A stretch of 64,000 bases of DNA, taken from NCBI RefSeq assembly GCF_003008595.1, contig NZ_CP027669.1, positions 1,798,001-1,862,000 of the forward strand, written 5' to 3'. Position numbers and translations under genes: made by a program. Source of the stretch: Simplicispira suum. Lineage in GTDB: Bacteria; Pseudomonadota; Gammaproteobacteria; Burkholderiales; Burkholderiaceae_C. The notes under the pieces are model-generated. The model was not told the origin of the DNA. It did no database searches and saw nothing but the letters and a program-made list of their open reading frames with translations. Positions 26,299 through 36,006 of this stretch are shown piece by piece; within the stretch, counting starts at the first letter, position 1; each line of letters begins with the position of its first letter.

Positions 26299-27137
26299 CC
26301 AAACCCGTGCGCTGGCCCCTGGAGGCGCTTTGGCAGACCCTGGCACCGCGCATGCCAGGTTTCAGCGCCGAGTTGCTCGACAGCGTGGACTCCACCAATT
26401 CCGAATGCATGCGCCGATTGCGCGCGGGCCAGCAGGAGCCGCTGTTGCTGGTGGCCTTGGTGCAAACGGCAGGGCGCGGGCGTTTGGGGCGCAACTGGCA
26501 GAGCGAGGGCGAGGCCGCAGGCGCCTCGCTCACCTTTTCGCTGGCGCTACCTATGGCACCGCGCAGTTGGTCCGGTCTGTCGCTGGCCGTCGGGCTGAGC
26601 GTGGCGGACAGCCTGCAAGCCGAACTGCCTGCCGTCGGCAGCCGCGCACCGCGCATTGCGCTCAAATGGCCCAACGACCTGTGGCTGCAGGGGCAGGGCG
26701 CCGAGCGCAAGCTGGGCGGCATCTTGGTGGAAACCGCCAGCTGGCTGGCGCCGGGTGCGGCCAGCGGCGCAACGCGCTGGGTGGTCGTGGGCGTGGGCTT
26801 GAACGTGGCGCCGCGCGATGGTGCCGATTTCTCCACACCGCCGGGCTGCCTGCACGATCTGGATGCGCGCTGGGACGCGCCCACGGCCCTGGGTTGTGTG
26901 GTGGAACCCTTGGTGGACGCGCTGCAGGCGTTTGAACGCGAGGGTTTTGCGCCGCTGGTTGCACGCTACGCCGCGCGCGACGCGCTTGCCGGCCGCCCGG
27001 TGCGCTTGTCGGATGGCCGCGAAGGCCTGGCCAGCGGTGTCGGGGCGGACGGCGCGCTGCGCGTGCGCGGGCCGGCGGGCCCTTTTGATATCAGCAGCGC
27101 CGAAGTCTCGGTGCGGCCGCTGCCGGCCGTGGCATAA
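26295..27137 (+). CDS. birA: Biotin-[acetyl-CoA-carboxylase] ligase
   Basis: A 280-aa biotin protein ligase. The biotin/ATP loop is QTAGRGRLGRNW at about residue 60, with the lysine-containing LKWPNDL near 125 and KLGGILVE near 140. The C-terminal SH3-like domain is present. There is no N-terminal helix-turn-helix, so this is a monofunctional ligase and not a repressor like the E. coli protein. It attaches biotin to BCCP and related carboxylases. The start overlaps the SET gene stop (ATGA); the SPOR-like gene follows 7 nt after the stop. Confidence 0.93.
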   Translation: MTKPVRWPLEALWQTLAPRMPGFSAELLDSVDSTNSECMRRLRAGQQEPLLLVALVQTAGRGRLGRNWQSEGEAAGASLTFSLALPMAPRSWSGLSLAVGLSVADSLQAELPAVGSRAPRIALKWPNDLWLQGQGAERKLGGILVETASWLAPGAASGATRWVVVGVGLNVAPRDGADFSTPPGCLHDLDARWDAPTALGCVVEPLVDALQAFEREGFAPLVARYAARDALAGRPVRLSDGREGLASGVGADGALRVRGPAGPFDISSAEVSVRPLPAVA

Positions 27138-27144
27138 ACGCAGC

Positions 27145-27867
27145 ATGTTGCGCTCTCTCGTTCTCCTGCTTCTGCTGGCCAATGGTGGCTACTACGCTTG
27201 GTCCCAGGGCTTGCTGCAACCCTGGGGCTTTGCGCCGCATGAGCAGGCCGAGCCGCAGCGCCTGCAGCAACAAATCCGCCCCGAGCTGCTGCGCGTACTG
27301 ACGGACGACGCGGGCAAGGCACAGCGCAGCACACCGGCGCCAGCAAGCCCTCGTCCGGCCGAGCCCGTGGCTCACGCCGAACCGGTGGCTGCTGCCGAGC
27401 CTGACGCCGCAGCCGCCGCAAAGGGCGAATGTCTGCAGGCCGGTCTTTTCGATGCGGCCCAGGCCGATGCGCTGCGCCACGCGGCCGCAGCGTTGCCCGC
27501 AGGAAGCTGGCGGCTGGAAAACGCCACACTGCCCGGCCGCTGGATGGTTTACATGGGGCGCTTTGCCGACGCTGACCAGCTGGCCAGGAAACGCAGTGAA
27601 TTGCGCGAGCTGGGCGTGTCTTTTGATCGACCCAATGCAGCGCTGGAGCCAGGGCTCTCGCTGGGGCGTTTTTCTACCGAGGAAGCGGCGCAGCGCGGGC
27701 TGACCCAGCTCAACGCCAAAGGCGTGCGCTCGGCCCGCGTCGTGCAGGAGCGCCTGGACATGCCGGGTTTTGTGCTGCGACTGCCACAGGCCGACGCGGC
27801 CCTGCGCGCCCAGGTGCTGGCACTGCGCGGCGCGCTGGCGGGCAAGGAGCTGCGCCCCTGCGCCTGA
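27145..27867 (+). CDS. SPOR-like domain protein, single membrane anchor
   Basis: A 240-aa protein. An N-terminal hydrophobic segment (about residues 3-21) is followed by an Ala/Pro/Glu-rich linker and a C-terminal domain (about 125-205) with WMVYMGRFADADQLARKRSE and SLGRFSTEEAAQRGLTQL, the pattern of SPOR peptidoglycan-binding domains. Such proteins act in the periplasm at the division septum. It is the third gene of the SET-birA-SPOR group with only a few bases between genes. The family call is by eye and of medium strength. Confidence 0.72.
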   Translation: MLRSLVLLLLLANGGYYAWSQGLLQPWGFAPHEQAEPQRLQQQIRPELLRVLTDDAGKAQRSTPAPASPRPAEPVAHAEPVAAAEPDAAAAAKGECLQAGLFDAAQADALRHAAAALPAGSWRLENATLPGRWMVYMGRFADADQLARKRSELRELGVSFDRPNAALEPGLSLGRFSTEEAAQRGLTQLNAKGVRSARVVQERLDMPGFVLRLPQADAALRAQVLALRGALAGKELRPCA

Positions 27868-27891
27868 AGCCGGGAGTGCGCAGCAGCCTGT

Positions 27892-29337
27892 TTACGAAGA
27901 CGCGTCCAGCGCCGCAAAGCGCACGCTGAAGCAGGCTCCAGGGGGTTTGTAGCCGGGCCGTGCATCTTCCACCACTATGCGCGTGCCATGTTGGCGCGCG
28001 ATCTCCTGCACGATGGGCAGGCCCAGGCCCGAGCCATCGGCCTCGTTGCCCAGCACGCGGTAGAAGGGCCGGAAGATCAGCTCGCGCTCGGATTCGGGCA
28101 CGCCGGGGCCTGAATCCTCCACCTGCAGCAGCAGCACATGACCGAAGGTGTCGGCCAGTACCCGTGCGGTGACCACGCCGGGGCGTTCGGAGGTGGACGG
28201 CGTGTAGTTGATGGCGTTGTCCACCAGATTGCGCACCAGTTCGTGCAACAGCGTGGGGTTGCCCAGCATGTTCACCCCTGGCGCGCCGGGCAGCGCGCCG
28301 TCGTAGCCCAGGTCAATGCCTTTGTCGAGCGCGCGCGAGATGGCGTCGTGCACCACGTCCACCGTGATCTGCGCCAGGTCGCACGGCACCAGCGCAATCT
28401 GCGCGCTGCTGCTCTCGGCGCGTGCCAGTGCCAGCAACTGGTTGACGCTGTGCGTGGCGCGGATGCTCGAGCGACCGATCTGCTCCAGCGAGCGCTTGAT
28501 CTCTTCGGGGCTGGTGCCCGCGCGCTGTGCCAGATCGGCCTGCATGCGCAGGCCCGCCAGCGGTGTCTTGAGCTGGTGCGCAGCGTCGGCCAGGAAGCGC
28601 TTTTGCGTGGCCAGCGAGTCGCTCAGGCGCGTGAGCAAGTCGTTTACCGAGGCCACCAGCGGCGCCACTTCGAGCGGCACGGTCCGGTCGTCCAGTGGCG
28701 AGAGATCGTCCGGCTTGCGCGCGCGAATGCGCTCTTCCAGCTGTTTGAGGGGCTGGATGCCCCGTGCCAGTGCCAGCCACACCAGCAGCACGGCGAGCGG
28801 CAAGATGATGAACTGCGGCAGCATCACGCCCTTGATGATCTCGGTGGCCAGCACGCTGCGTTTTTCGCGCGTCTCAGCCACCTGCACCAGGGCCAGCGGC
28901 GCATCGGGCAATGCCAGCCGCACCCAGATGTAGGCCAATCGGATATCGAGCCCGCGAAACTCGGCGTCGCGCAGATGCACTTCGCCGCTGGATGCGGCTT
29001 CGCCCTCGGGCGGCGCCGGCAGATCGCGCTCTCCCGAGAGCAGCTCGCTGCGCGGGCCGGTCACCTGGTAGTACACGGTGTCGGAATCGTCGGCGCGCAG
29101 GATTTCGCTGGCGGGTTGCGGCAGGTTGAACTGCACCTTGCCGTGGCTGACCGAAACCAGCTGCGCCAGCGCCTGGGCGTTGTATTCCAGCGCGCGATCA
29201 AACGGCTTGTTGGCGATGCCCTGCGCCACGAGCCAGGTCAGCGCCAGACTCACGGGCCACAGCAAGAGCAGCGGCGTGAGCATCCAGTCGAGGATTTCGC
29301 CAAACAGGGAGCGCTGCTCGCGCTGGAAGATTTTCAA
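27892..29337 (-). CDS. Two-component sensor histidine kinase (TctE/QseC-like)
   Basis: A 481-aa inner-membrane kinase. TM1 is at about 20-40 and TM2 at about 175-195, flanking a periplasmic 2CSK_N-type sensor region. A HAMP-like part precedes the phospho-acceptor helix with DAAHQLKTPLAGLRMQADLA (His at about 256). The ATPase domain has NLVDNAINYTP, VEDSGPGVPE and GSGLGLPIVQEIA. It phosphorylates the response regulator encoded upstream at 29682-30356. The TctD/TctE-type resemblance and the nearby tctBA genes suggest carboxylate sensing, but this is inference. A 344-nt gap holding both repeat families separates the pair. Confidence 0.93.
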   Translation of the reverse strand: MKIFQREQRSLFGEILDWMLTPLLLLWPVSLALTWLVAQGIANKPFDRALEYNAQALAQLVSVSHGKVQFNLPQPASEILRADDSDTVYYQVTGPRSELLSGERDLPAPPEGEAASSGEVHLRDAEFRGLDIRLAYIWVRLALPDAPLALVQVAETREKRSVLATEIIKGVMLPQFIILPLAVLLVWLALARGIQPLKQLEERIRARKPDDLSPLDDRTVPLEVAPLVASVNDLLTRLSDSLATQKRFLADAAHQLKTPLAGLRMQADLAQRAGTSPEEIKRSLEQIGRSSIRATHSVNQLLALARAESSSAQIALVPCDLAQITVDVVHDAISRALDKGIDLGYDGALPGAPGVNMLGNPTLLHELVRNLVDNAINYTPSTSERPGVVTARVLADTFGHVLLLQVEDSGPGVPESERELIFRPFYRVLGNEADGSGLGLPIVQEIARQHGTRIVVEDARPGYKPPGACFSVRFAALDASS

Positions 29338-29360
29338 GCTCGCGGCCCTGACTAAGGGTA

Positions 29361-29418
29361 AAAACTGCCTCTAGCGCAAGATAGATAAGCGCTAAAAGCT
29401 ATATTAATAATAGCAAAA
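29361..29418 (+). repeat. Repeat A copy 3
   Basis: AAAACTGCCTCTAGCGC, then GATAAGCGCTAAAAGCTAT and an ATAATAG end. It lies between the response regulator and kinase genes, just before the kinase start on the minus strand, and next to Repeat B copy 1. Confidence 0.85.
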
Positions 29419-29454
29419 GTTGTCGATGTACGCTGGTGGGCGGCACCGAGCAGT

Positions 29455-29665
29455 AGCTGTGAAACTGGCACGGCCGAGGCCAGCGGCCGCCGCACAAGGG
29501 CCATGGCCGGCCGCGCCGCCCCGCAGCGCTGGCGGCGTCCCCCCTCCCGAACCGCGCAGCGATCCGAGAGAGCGGGCTGAAGGTCGCGGCTCCAAGCCTG
29601 CCTGCGCAGGCTTGGACGTAGCTCAAGAGCCGCCGCCTCTGGCGGCTGTACGGAGGAGCGCAGCG
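29455..29665 (-). repeat. Repeat B copy 1 (about 210 bp)
   Basis: Read on the minus strand this matches 55765-55980 almost throughout. Shared blocks include CCGCTCTT or CGGCTCTT, GTCCAA.CCTGC, CAGGCTTGG, CAGCCC, GGGGCGGCGCGGCCGG and GGCCCTTG. It contains a palindrome CCAAGCCTGC...CAGGCTTGG (29604-29627). With Repeat A copy 3 it fills the 344-nt gap inside the two-component operon. No gene is apparent in it. Confidence 0.75.
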
Positions 29666-29681
29666 ACACAGGGGGGCGTTC

Positions 29682-30356
29682 CTATTCGGGGATTTTTTCC
29701 AGGCAGTAGCCGAGGCCACGCACCGTGGCGATGCGAATCGGACCCTTTTCTATTTTCTTGCGCAGGCGGTGGATGTAGACCTCGATGGCGTTGTTGCTCA
29801 CCTCTTCGCCCCATTCGCACAGGCGCTCGACGAGCTGGTCCTTGCTCACCAGGCGCCCGGCGCGCTGCAGCAGCACTTCGAGCAGACCCAGTTCGCGTGC
29901 CGACAGCTCCACCATCTTGCCGTCGATGGTGGCCACACGGCCGGCCTGGTCGTAGAGCAGAGGCCCGTGCTTGATGGCGCTGCTGGCACCGCCCATGCCG
30001 CGGCGAGAGAGGGCGCGCACCCGCGCTTCAAGCTCCTGCAGGGAAAACGGTTTGGCCATGTAGTCGTCTGCGCCCAGATCCAGGCCCTTGACGCGCTCAT
30101 CGATGCTGTCGGCCGCCGTCAAGATGAGCACCGGCAAGGCCGAGCCTCGCGAACGCAGGCGTTTGAGCACTTCCAGTCCGTGCATGCGTGGCAGGCCCAG
30201 ATCGAGGATCAGCAGATCGAACTCGTTGTTCGTCATCAGCGCGGCGTCGGCCTCGCTGCCGCTGGCGACATGGTCGACCACCGCACCTGAGCCGCGCAGC
30301 GTACGCAAGAGGCCATCGGCCAGCACCTGGTCGTCTTCAGCAATGAGGATGCGCAT
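29682..30356 (-). CDS. OmpR-family response regulator (TctD-like)
   Basis: A 224-aa protein. The receiver domain (1-115) has the acidic pair EDD at 7-9, phospho-acceptor Asp52 in LILDLGLPRMHG, and Lys near 101 in AKPFSLQELEARV. The C-terminal winged helix (about 125-220) has LSARELGLLEVLLQ and EVYIHRLRKKI. The ATG at 30356 with GGAG upstream gives the canonical MRILIAEDD start. It is the partner of the kinase at 27892-29337 in the same direction. It binds DNA, probably at its own promoter and transporter genes; targets are not visible. Confidence 0.94.
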   Translation of the reverse strand: MRILIAEDDQVLADGLLRTLRGSGAVVDHVASGSEADAALMTNNEFDLLILDLGLPRMHGLEVLKRLRSRGSALPVLILTAADSIDERVKGLDLGADDYMAKPFSLQELEARVRALSRRGMGGASSAIKHGPLLYDQAGRVATIDGKMVELSARELGLLEVLLQRAGRLVSKDQLVERLCEWGEEVSNNAIEVYIHRLRKKIEKGPIRIATVRGLGYCLEKIPE

Positions 30357-30435
30357 GCGTGTCTCCGAGGGGTGGGCGTGGATCAGACGGTGGGGCTTGT
30401 GCAGCCATTCTAGGAGGGCTCGGCCCCACCCGCGC

Positions 30436-30921
30436 TTACTGCGTGCCGCTGCTGCCGTAGGTTTCCAGGCCAATCGACACCACGGCCGCCACGGCGTCGC
30501 CGACCTCGGCGCGGAACTCGGTTTCGGCCTGCGTCACGGCGTCGCGAAACGCCTGCAGCCAGGCCAGGCCGGTCGGCGTGAAGCAGATACGCCGTGCACG
30601 CGCGTCCAGCGGGTCGCTGCCCCGCTCCACCAATCCCCAGGCGATGCATTGGTCCACCAGGCTGGCCATGGCCTGTTTGCTCATTCCGGCGCGCGCCGCC
30701 AGGTCGGTCAAGCGATCACCCGAAAGCGACAGGTGGCGCGTGATGTGGATGTGCGCAGCACTCACCTGATCACGCGCAGCCAGGTTCGACAGCGCCAGCG
30801 GCACCTCGACATTGCGCGCCATGAGCTGGAGCACGCGGGCGTCAAAGCGGCGCAGGGCATCGCCCATCAGGCGACCCAGGTGGGTCAGGCGCCAGGCGTC
30901 GTCGAGGTCTGGGGGAGTCAT
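30436..30921 (-). CDS. MarR-family transcriptional regulator
   Basis: A 161-aa protein with the MarR winged helix at about residues 45-115: LSGDRLTDLAARAGMSKQAM forms the helix-turn-helix and ERGSDPLDARARRICFT the wing. MarR dimers usually repress nearby genes or their own and respond to small phenolic or acidic ligands. It is divergent from recA, with a near-palindrome in between. It ends about 80 nt upstream of the response regulator gene. There is no obvious target apart from itself. Confidence 0.9.
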   Translation of the reverse strand: MTPPDLDDAWRLTHLGRLMGDALRRFDARVLQLMARNVEVPLALSNLAARDQVSAAHIHITRHLSLSGDRLTDLAARAGMSKQAMASLVDQCIAWGLVERGSDPLDARARRICFTPTGLAWLQAFRDAVTQAETEFRAEVGDAVAAVVSIGLETYGSSGTQ

Positions 30922-30938
30922 CGCTGCATTGTGGCATA

Positions 30939-30959
30939 TTAGTCATGAAAACTGACGAA
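30939..30959. promoter_or_regulatory. Candidate MarR operator
   Basis: TTAGTCA-N7-TGACGAA is an inverted repeat with one mismatch, 18 nt upstream of the MarR start codon on its promoter side. Its size and place fit autorepression. Evidence is symmetry and position only. Confidence 0.35.
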
Positions 30960-30997
30960 ATAATGGGTTTACGGAAAAGTATTGCGCCCGTACATTA

Positions 30998-31013
30998 CTG
31001 TTCAAGTATCCAG
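30998..31013. promoter_or_regulatory. LexA (SOS) box upstream of recA
   Basis: CTGT-TCAAGTAT-CCAG differs from the CTGT-N8-ACAG consensus at one base and is flanked by TA on the left as in many recA promoters. It lies 62 nt before the recA start codon, so recA should be LexA-repressed and damage-induced. Confidence 0.75.
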
Positions 31014-31074
31014 TCTTTCCAAAGTGCAAGACGGAGCAAAGTGTTTCAACCGACTGAATTTCAAGGAGATTTCC

Positions 31075-32205
31075 ATGAGCACCCCGACCAACCGCAGCAT
31101 GCCTGCCGACGGCGAAAAAGCCCGTGCCCTGCAAGCCGCTCTCGCGCAAATCGAGAAGCAGTTTGGCAAAGGCACCATCATGCGGCTCGGCGAAGGCGAA
31201 GTGATTGAAGACATTCAGGTGGTCTCCACTGGCTCGCTGGGTCTGGATGTGGCGCTCGGCGTGGGCGGCCTGCCGCGCGGCCGGGTGGTGGAAATCTACG
31301 GTCCGGAAAGCTCGGGCAAGACCACGCTGACGCTGCAGGTCATCGCCGAGATGCAAAAGCAGGGCGGCCAGTGCGCCTTTGTCGACGCCGAGCACGCGCT
31401 CGATATCCAGTACGCGCAAAAGCTCGGCGTGAACCTGCAGGACCTGCTGATCAGCCAGCCCGACACCGGCGAGCAGGCGCTGGAAATTGTCGACAGCCTG
31501 GTGCGCTCGGGCGCGGTGGACCTGATCGTCATCGACTCGGTTGCCGCCCTCACGCCCAAGGCCGAGATTGAGGGTGACATGGGCGACAGCCTTCCGGGCC
31601 TGCAGGCGCGCCTCATGAGCCAGGCGCTGCGCAAGCTCACGTCGAGCATCAAGAAGACCAATTGCATGGTCATCTTCATCAACCAGATCCGCATGAAGAT
31701 CGGCGTGATGTTCGGTTCGCCCGAAACCACCACGGGTGGCAATGCGCTCAAGTTTTACGCCTCGGTGCGGCTCGATATCCGCCGCATCGGCTCAATCAAG
31801 CGGGGCGAGGAAGTCATTGGCAACGAAACCCGTGTCAAGGTGGTGAAAAACAAGGTTTCACCGCCGTTCAAAACCGCCGAATTCGACATTTTGTTTGGCG
31901 AAGGCATTTCGCGCCAGGGCGAGATCATCGACATGGGTGTAGTGGCGCGCATTGTGGAAAAGTCGGGTGCCTGGTATGCCTACAACGGCGAGAAAATCGG
32001 CCAGGGCCGCGACAACGCCCGCGAGTTTTTGCGCGAAAACCCGCAGCTGGCCAACGAGATTGAAAACAAGGTGCGCGAGAGCCTGGGGGTGGCGCAACTG
32101 GCTGCCGACATTCGGGTGCTGGCCGCACCTGTCGATGACGCCGCCGACGGTGTGGTGCCTGCGCCCGCAGCCAAGGGCAAGAAATCCGAGCAAAAAGTGG
32201 ACTGA
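31075..32205 (+). CDS. recA: Recombinase A
   Basis: A 376-aa RecA with Walker [10 protein letters not shown] at residues 76-84, the L1/L2 DNA-binding regions ([19 protein letters not shown] and [16 protein letters not shown]), and the conserved EIYGPES start of the core. It forms filaments on single-stranded DNA for strand exchange and stimulates LexA self-cleavage. AAGGAG precedes the ATG at 31075. A LexA-like box is upstream and recX follows. The last codons and stop overlap Repeat A copy 4, so the extreme C-terminus (EQKVD) may be partly repeat-derived. Identity is certain. Confidence 0.99.
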   Translation: MSTPTNRSMPADGEKARALQAALAQIEKQFGKGTIMRLGEGEVIEDIQVVSTGSLGLDVALGVGGLPRGRVVEIYGPESSGKTTLTLQVIAEMQKQGGQCAFVDAEHALDIQYAQKLGVNLQDLLISQPDTGEQALEIVDSLVRSGAVDLIVIDSVAALTPKAEIEGDMGDSLPGLQARLMSQALRKLTSSIKKTNCMVIFINQIRMKIGVMFGSPETTTGGNALKFYASVRLDIRRIGSIKRGEEVIGNETRVKVVKNKVSPPFKTAEFDILFGEGISRQGEIIDMGVVARIVEKSGAWYAYNGEKIGQGRDNAREFLRENPQLANEIENKVRESLGVAQLAADIRVLAAPVDDAADGVVPAPAAKGKKSEQKVD

Positions 32206-32250
32206 GCGCTTACTACGTAAGCGCTGATAGCTACTAAAAACATAGTAAAA
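32190..32250 (+). repeat. Repeat A copy 4, spanning the recA stop
   Basis: AAAAAGTGGACTGAGCGCTT, then ACGTAAGCGCTGATAGCTAC and a CATAGTAAAA end. It begins within the last recA codons, contains the recA TGA, and ends just before the recX start. The perfect AGCGCTTAC/GTAAGCGCT stem could act as a transcript hairpin between recA and recX. Confidence 0.85.
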
Positions 32251-32253
32251 GGC

Positions 32254-32700
32254 GTGGCTCGTCCGCAACTCTCCTTGAAAGGCCGCGCGCTGCGTCTGCT
32301 CTCTCAGCGTGAGCATTCGCGCGCCGAGCTGGAGCGCAAGCTGGCTCGGCATCTGCAGGAAGGTGAAGACCTGGCGGCTGTGCTGGACGATCTGCAGGCC
32401 AAGGGATTCATATGCGAAGCGCGCGTGCTTGCTTCGGTGCTGCACCTGCGGGCGCCGCGTCTTGGGGGTGCACGTTTGCGCCAGGAACTCGCAGCCAAGG
32501 GACTGGACGCTGCCCGAGTGCGCGAGGCGCTCGCCGAATTGGCACCCACAGAACCTGATCGCGCCCAGGCCTTGTGGGAGCGCCGCTTTGGCGCAGCACC
32601 CACAGATGCGCGCGAATGGGCGCGGCAGGCGCGCTTCTTGGCGGCGCGCGGCTTTGCTGCGGAAATAGTGCGACGCGTGGTGCCGCCAGCGCCGCGTTGA
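32254..32700 (+). CDS. recX: RecA regulatory protein RecX
   Basis: A 148-aa protein of normal RecX length, made of helical repeats: ALRLLSQREHSRAELERKLA, then VLDDLQAKGFICEARVLAS and FLAARGFAAEIVRRVV. RecX caps RecA filaments and limits their growth. The start is GTG at 32254, 48 nt after recA and immediately after Repeat A copy 4, so recX should be expressed from the recA transcript by read-through. The stop is 20 nt from the end of the convergent argC gene. Confidence 0.95.
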   Translation: MARPQLSLKGRALRLLSQREHSRAELERKLARHLQEGEDLAAVLDDLQAKGFICEARVLASVLHLRAPRLGGARLRQELAAKGLDAARVREALAELAPTEPDRAQALWERRFGAAPTDAREWARQARFLAARGFAAEIVRRVVPPAPR

Positions 32701-32719
32701 CGCGTGTTGGGCTGCGCCG

Positions 32720-33652
32720 TCAGATCGCCAGCATCAAGCGCAGGTTCTGCACCGCCGCGCCGCTGGCGCCCTTGCCCAGGTTGTCCAGGCGTGCTACCAG
32801 CACCGCGTGGCGGTACGACTCATTGGAAAATACCCGCAACTCCAGGGCGTTGGTGTCGGCCAGTGCCGGCGCGTCGAGCTTGCCATCGTCCGTTGGCGGG
32901 AGCACACGCACCCACTGCTCGGGTGTATTGCTGCGTGCGTAGTGGCTGGTCATTGCGTCGTGCAGATCGGCCGCCTTGGGCTGACCGGGCAGGAGGTCCA
33001 GGTGCAGCGGCAGTTCCACGAGCATGCCCTGATGGAAATTGCCCACGGCGGGAACAAAAATCGGCCGGCGTGTGATGCCGGTGTAGCGCATGATTTCTGG
33101 CAGGTGCTTGTGCGCCAATCCCAGCGCATACAGCTCAAAGGCAGGCGCTTCGCCTGCTTCGTATGCTTCGATCATGCTGCGCCCTCCGCCCGAATAGCCG
33201 CTCACCGAGGGCAGGCACAGTGGAAAGTCGACGGGCACCAGGCCGGCATCGACCAGTGGCCGCAGCAGGGCAATGGCGCCGGTGGCGTAGCAGCCGGGGT
33301 TGGCGACGCGGTCGGCACCCTGCACCGCCTGGGCCTGGCCTTCGCACAGCTCAGGAAAGCCGAACACCCAGCCGGGTGCCGTGCGGTGCGCCGTACTGGC
33401 GTCGATGATCTTGATCCTGCGACCACCGCTTCGGGCGATGGAATCAACCAGCGCCACGGTCTCACGCGCTGCGTCATCGTGAAGACACAGGACGACCAGA
33501 TCCACCTGTTCGAGCAGAGTGCGCTTGGCAGCGGGGTTCTTGCGCTCGGCGGGCGAAATGCTGACCAGCGCGATCTGATCCATGCCCTGCAGGCGCTCGC
33601 GAATCTGCAAACCAGTGGTGCCGGCTTCGCCGTCAATGAATACTTTGTGCAT
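32720..33652 (-). CDS. argC: N-acetyl-gamma-glutamyl-phosphate reductase, type 2
   Basis: A 310-aa NADPH-dependent reductase of arginine synthesis. The short N-terminal fold starts [20 protein letters not shown], and the catalytic cysteine is Cys121 in [12 protein letters not shown]. Length near 310 and the GEAGTTG start mark the shorter type 2 ArgC rather than the 340-residue E. coli type. No other arg genes are nearby. It is convergent with recX and divergent from sucC, with about 150 nt between starts. Confidence 0.94.
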   Translation of the reverse strand: MHKVFIDGEAGTTGLQIRERLQGMDQIALVSISPAERKNPAAKRTLLEQVDLVVLCLHDDAARETVALVDSIARSGGRRIKIIDASTAHRTAPGWVFGFPELCEGQAQAVQGADRVANPGCYATGAIALLRPLVDAGLVPVDFPLCLPSVSGYSGGGRSMIEAYEAGEAPAFELYALGLAHKHLPEIMRYTGITRRPIFVPAVGNFHQGMLVELPLHLDLLPGQPKAADLHDAMTSHYARSNTPEQWVRVLPPTDDGKLDAPALADTNALELRVFSNESYRHAVLVARLDNLGKGASGAAVQNLRLMLAI

Positions 33653-33804
33653 GGGGTCTCCTGGGGCCAGCGCGCGGCGTGTCAGTTTCGACTAAGAATG
33701 GTGCGTCGCAACATGATACATTTGTCGGCTGCCATGTCCACCGCCCGCCGCCAGACATGCTCAGCATGGCAGACGGGTGAAATCCCTTTCCTGAGAAAGC
33801 CCTC

Positions 33805-34965
<1,161 letters not shown>

Positions 34966-34984
34966 TGCCCAGGTAGGAAAACAC

Positions 34985-35878
34985 ATGTCGATCTACATCA
35001 ACAAAGACACCAAGGTCATCACCCAGGGCATCACAGGCAAGACGGGCCAGTTCCACACAGAAAAGTGCCAGGAATATGCCAATGGAAAGAACTGCTTCGT
35101 CGCCGGCGTGAACCCCAAGAAGGCCGGCGAGTCGATCTTCAATATTCCGATCTACGCCACCGTGAAGGAAGCCGCGCACCAGACCGGCGCCACCGTGTCG
35201 GTGATCTATGTGCCGCCAGCCGGTGCTGCTGCAGCCATCTGGGAGGCCGTCGAGGCCGACCTGGATCTGGCTATCTGCATCACCGAAGGTATTCCTGTGC
35301 GGGACATGCTCGAAGTGCGCAACAAGATGCGCGCCAAGGAAGCGGCCGGCGGCAAGAAGACCCTGTTGCTGGGCCCCAACTGCCCCGGCATCATCACGCC
35401 GGACGAAATCAAGATCGGCATCATGCCGGGCCATATCCACCGCAAGGGCCGCATCGGCGTGGTCAGCCGCTCGGGCACGCTGACCTACGAAGCCGTCGCC
35501 ATGCTGACCGAAGTCGGCCTGGGCCAGTCCACTGCCGTGGGCATTGGTGGCGACCCGATCAATGGCTTGAAGCACATTGATGTGATGAAAGCCTTCAATG
35601 ACGACCCGGACACCGACGCCGTCATCATGATCGGCGAGATCGGCGGCCCCGACGAAGCCGAAGCCGCGCGCTGGTGCAAGGACAACATGAAGAAGCCGAT
35701 TGTTGGCTTCATCGCCGGAGTCACTGCACCCGCCGGCAAGCGCATGGGCCATGCCGGCGCATTGATCTCGGGCGGCGCCGATACGGCCGACGCCAAGCTG
35801 GCCATCATGGAAGAGTGTGGTTTCATCGTTACACGCAATCCGTCAGAATTGGGCAGCTTGCTCAAAGCACAGCTCTGA
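34985..35878 (+). CDS. sucD: Succinate-CoA ligase, alpha subunit
   Basis: A 297-aa protein starting SIYINKDTKVITQGITGKTG. The CoA-binding Rossmann part is N-terminal, and the active-site histidine that becomes phosphorylated lies in KRMGHAGALISGG near residue 250. LGPNCPGIITPDE is another invariant stretch. It pairs with SucC. Start ATG 34985 has AGGAAAAC upstream. A strong terminator follows. Confidence 0.98.
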   Translation: MSIYINKDTKVITQGITGKTGQFHTEKCQEYANGKNCFVAGVNPKKAGESIFNIPIYATVKEAAHQTGATVSVIYVPPAGAAAAIWEAVEADLDLAICITEGIPVRDMLEVRNKMRAKEAAGGKKTLLLGPNCPGIITPDEIKIGIMPGHIHRKGRIGVVSRSGTLTYEAVAMLTEVGLGQSTAVGIGGDPINGLKHIDVMKAFNDDPDTDAVIMIGEIGGPDEAEAARWCKDNMKKPIVGFIAGVTAPAGKRMGHAGALISGGADTADAKLAIMEECGFIVTRNPSELGSLLKAQL

Positions 35879-35893
35879 GGGCATCATTCCTGA

Positions 35894-35920
35894 AAAACCC
35901 GCCGTGAGCGGGTTTTTTTG
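35894..35920 (+). terminator. Rho-independent terminator after sucD
   Basis: The stem AACCCGC/GCGGGTT with a CGTGA loop is followed by a run of T, 16 nt past the sucD stop. It ends the sucCD transcript. A matching A-run on the left could make it work in both directions. Confidence 0.9.
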
Positions 35921-36006
35921 TGCCAGCCAGCGCCCGGCACCGGTCGCGGTGGGCAAATCGGCGTGAAAATTGCTTGTCCATTGCGCCACCAACCAGGGAG
36001 ACGGCT

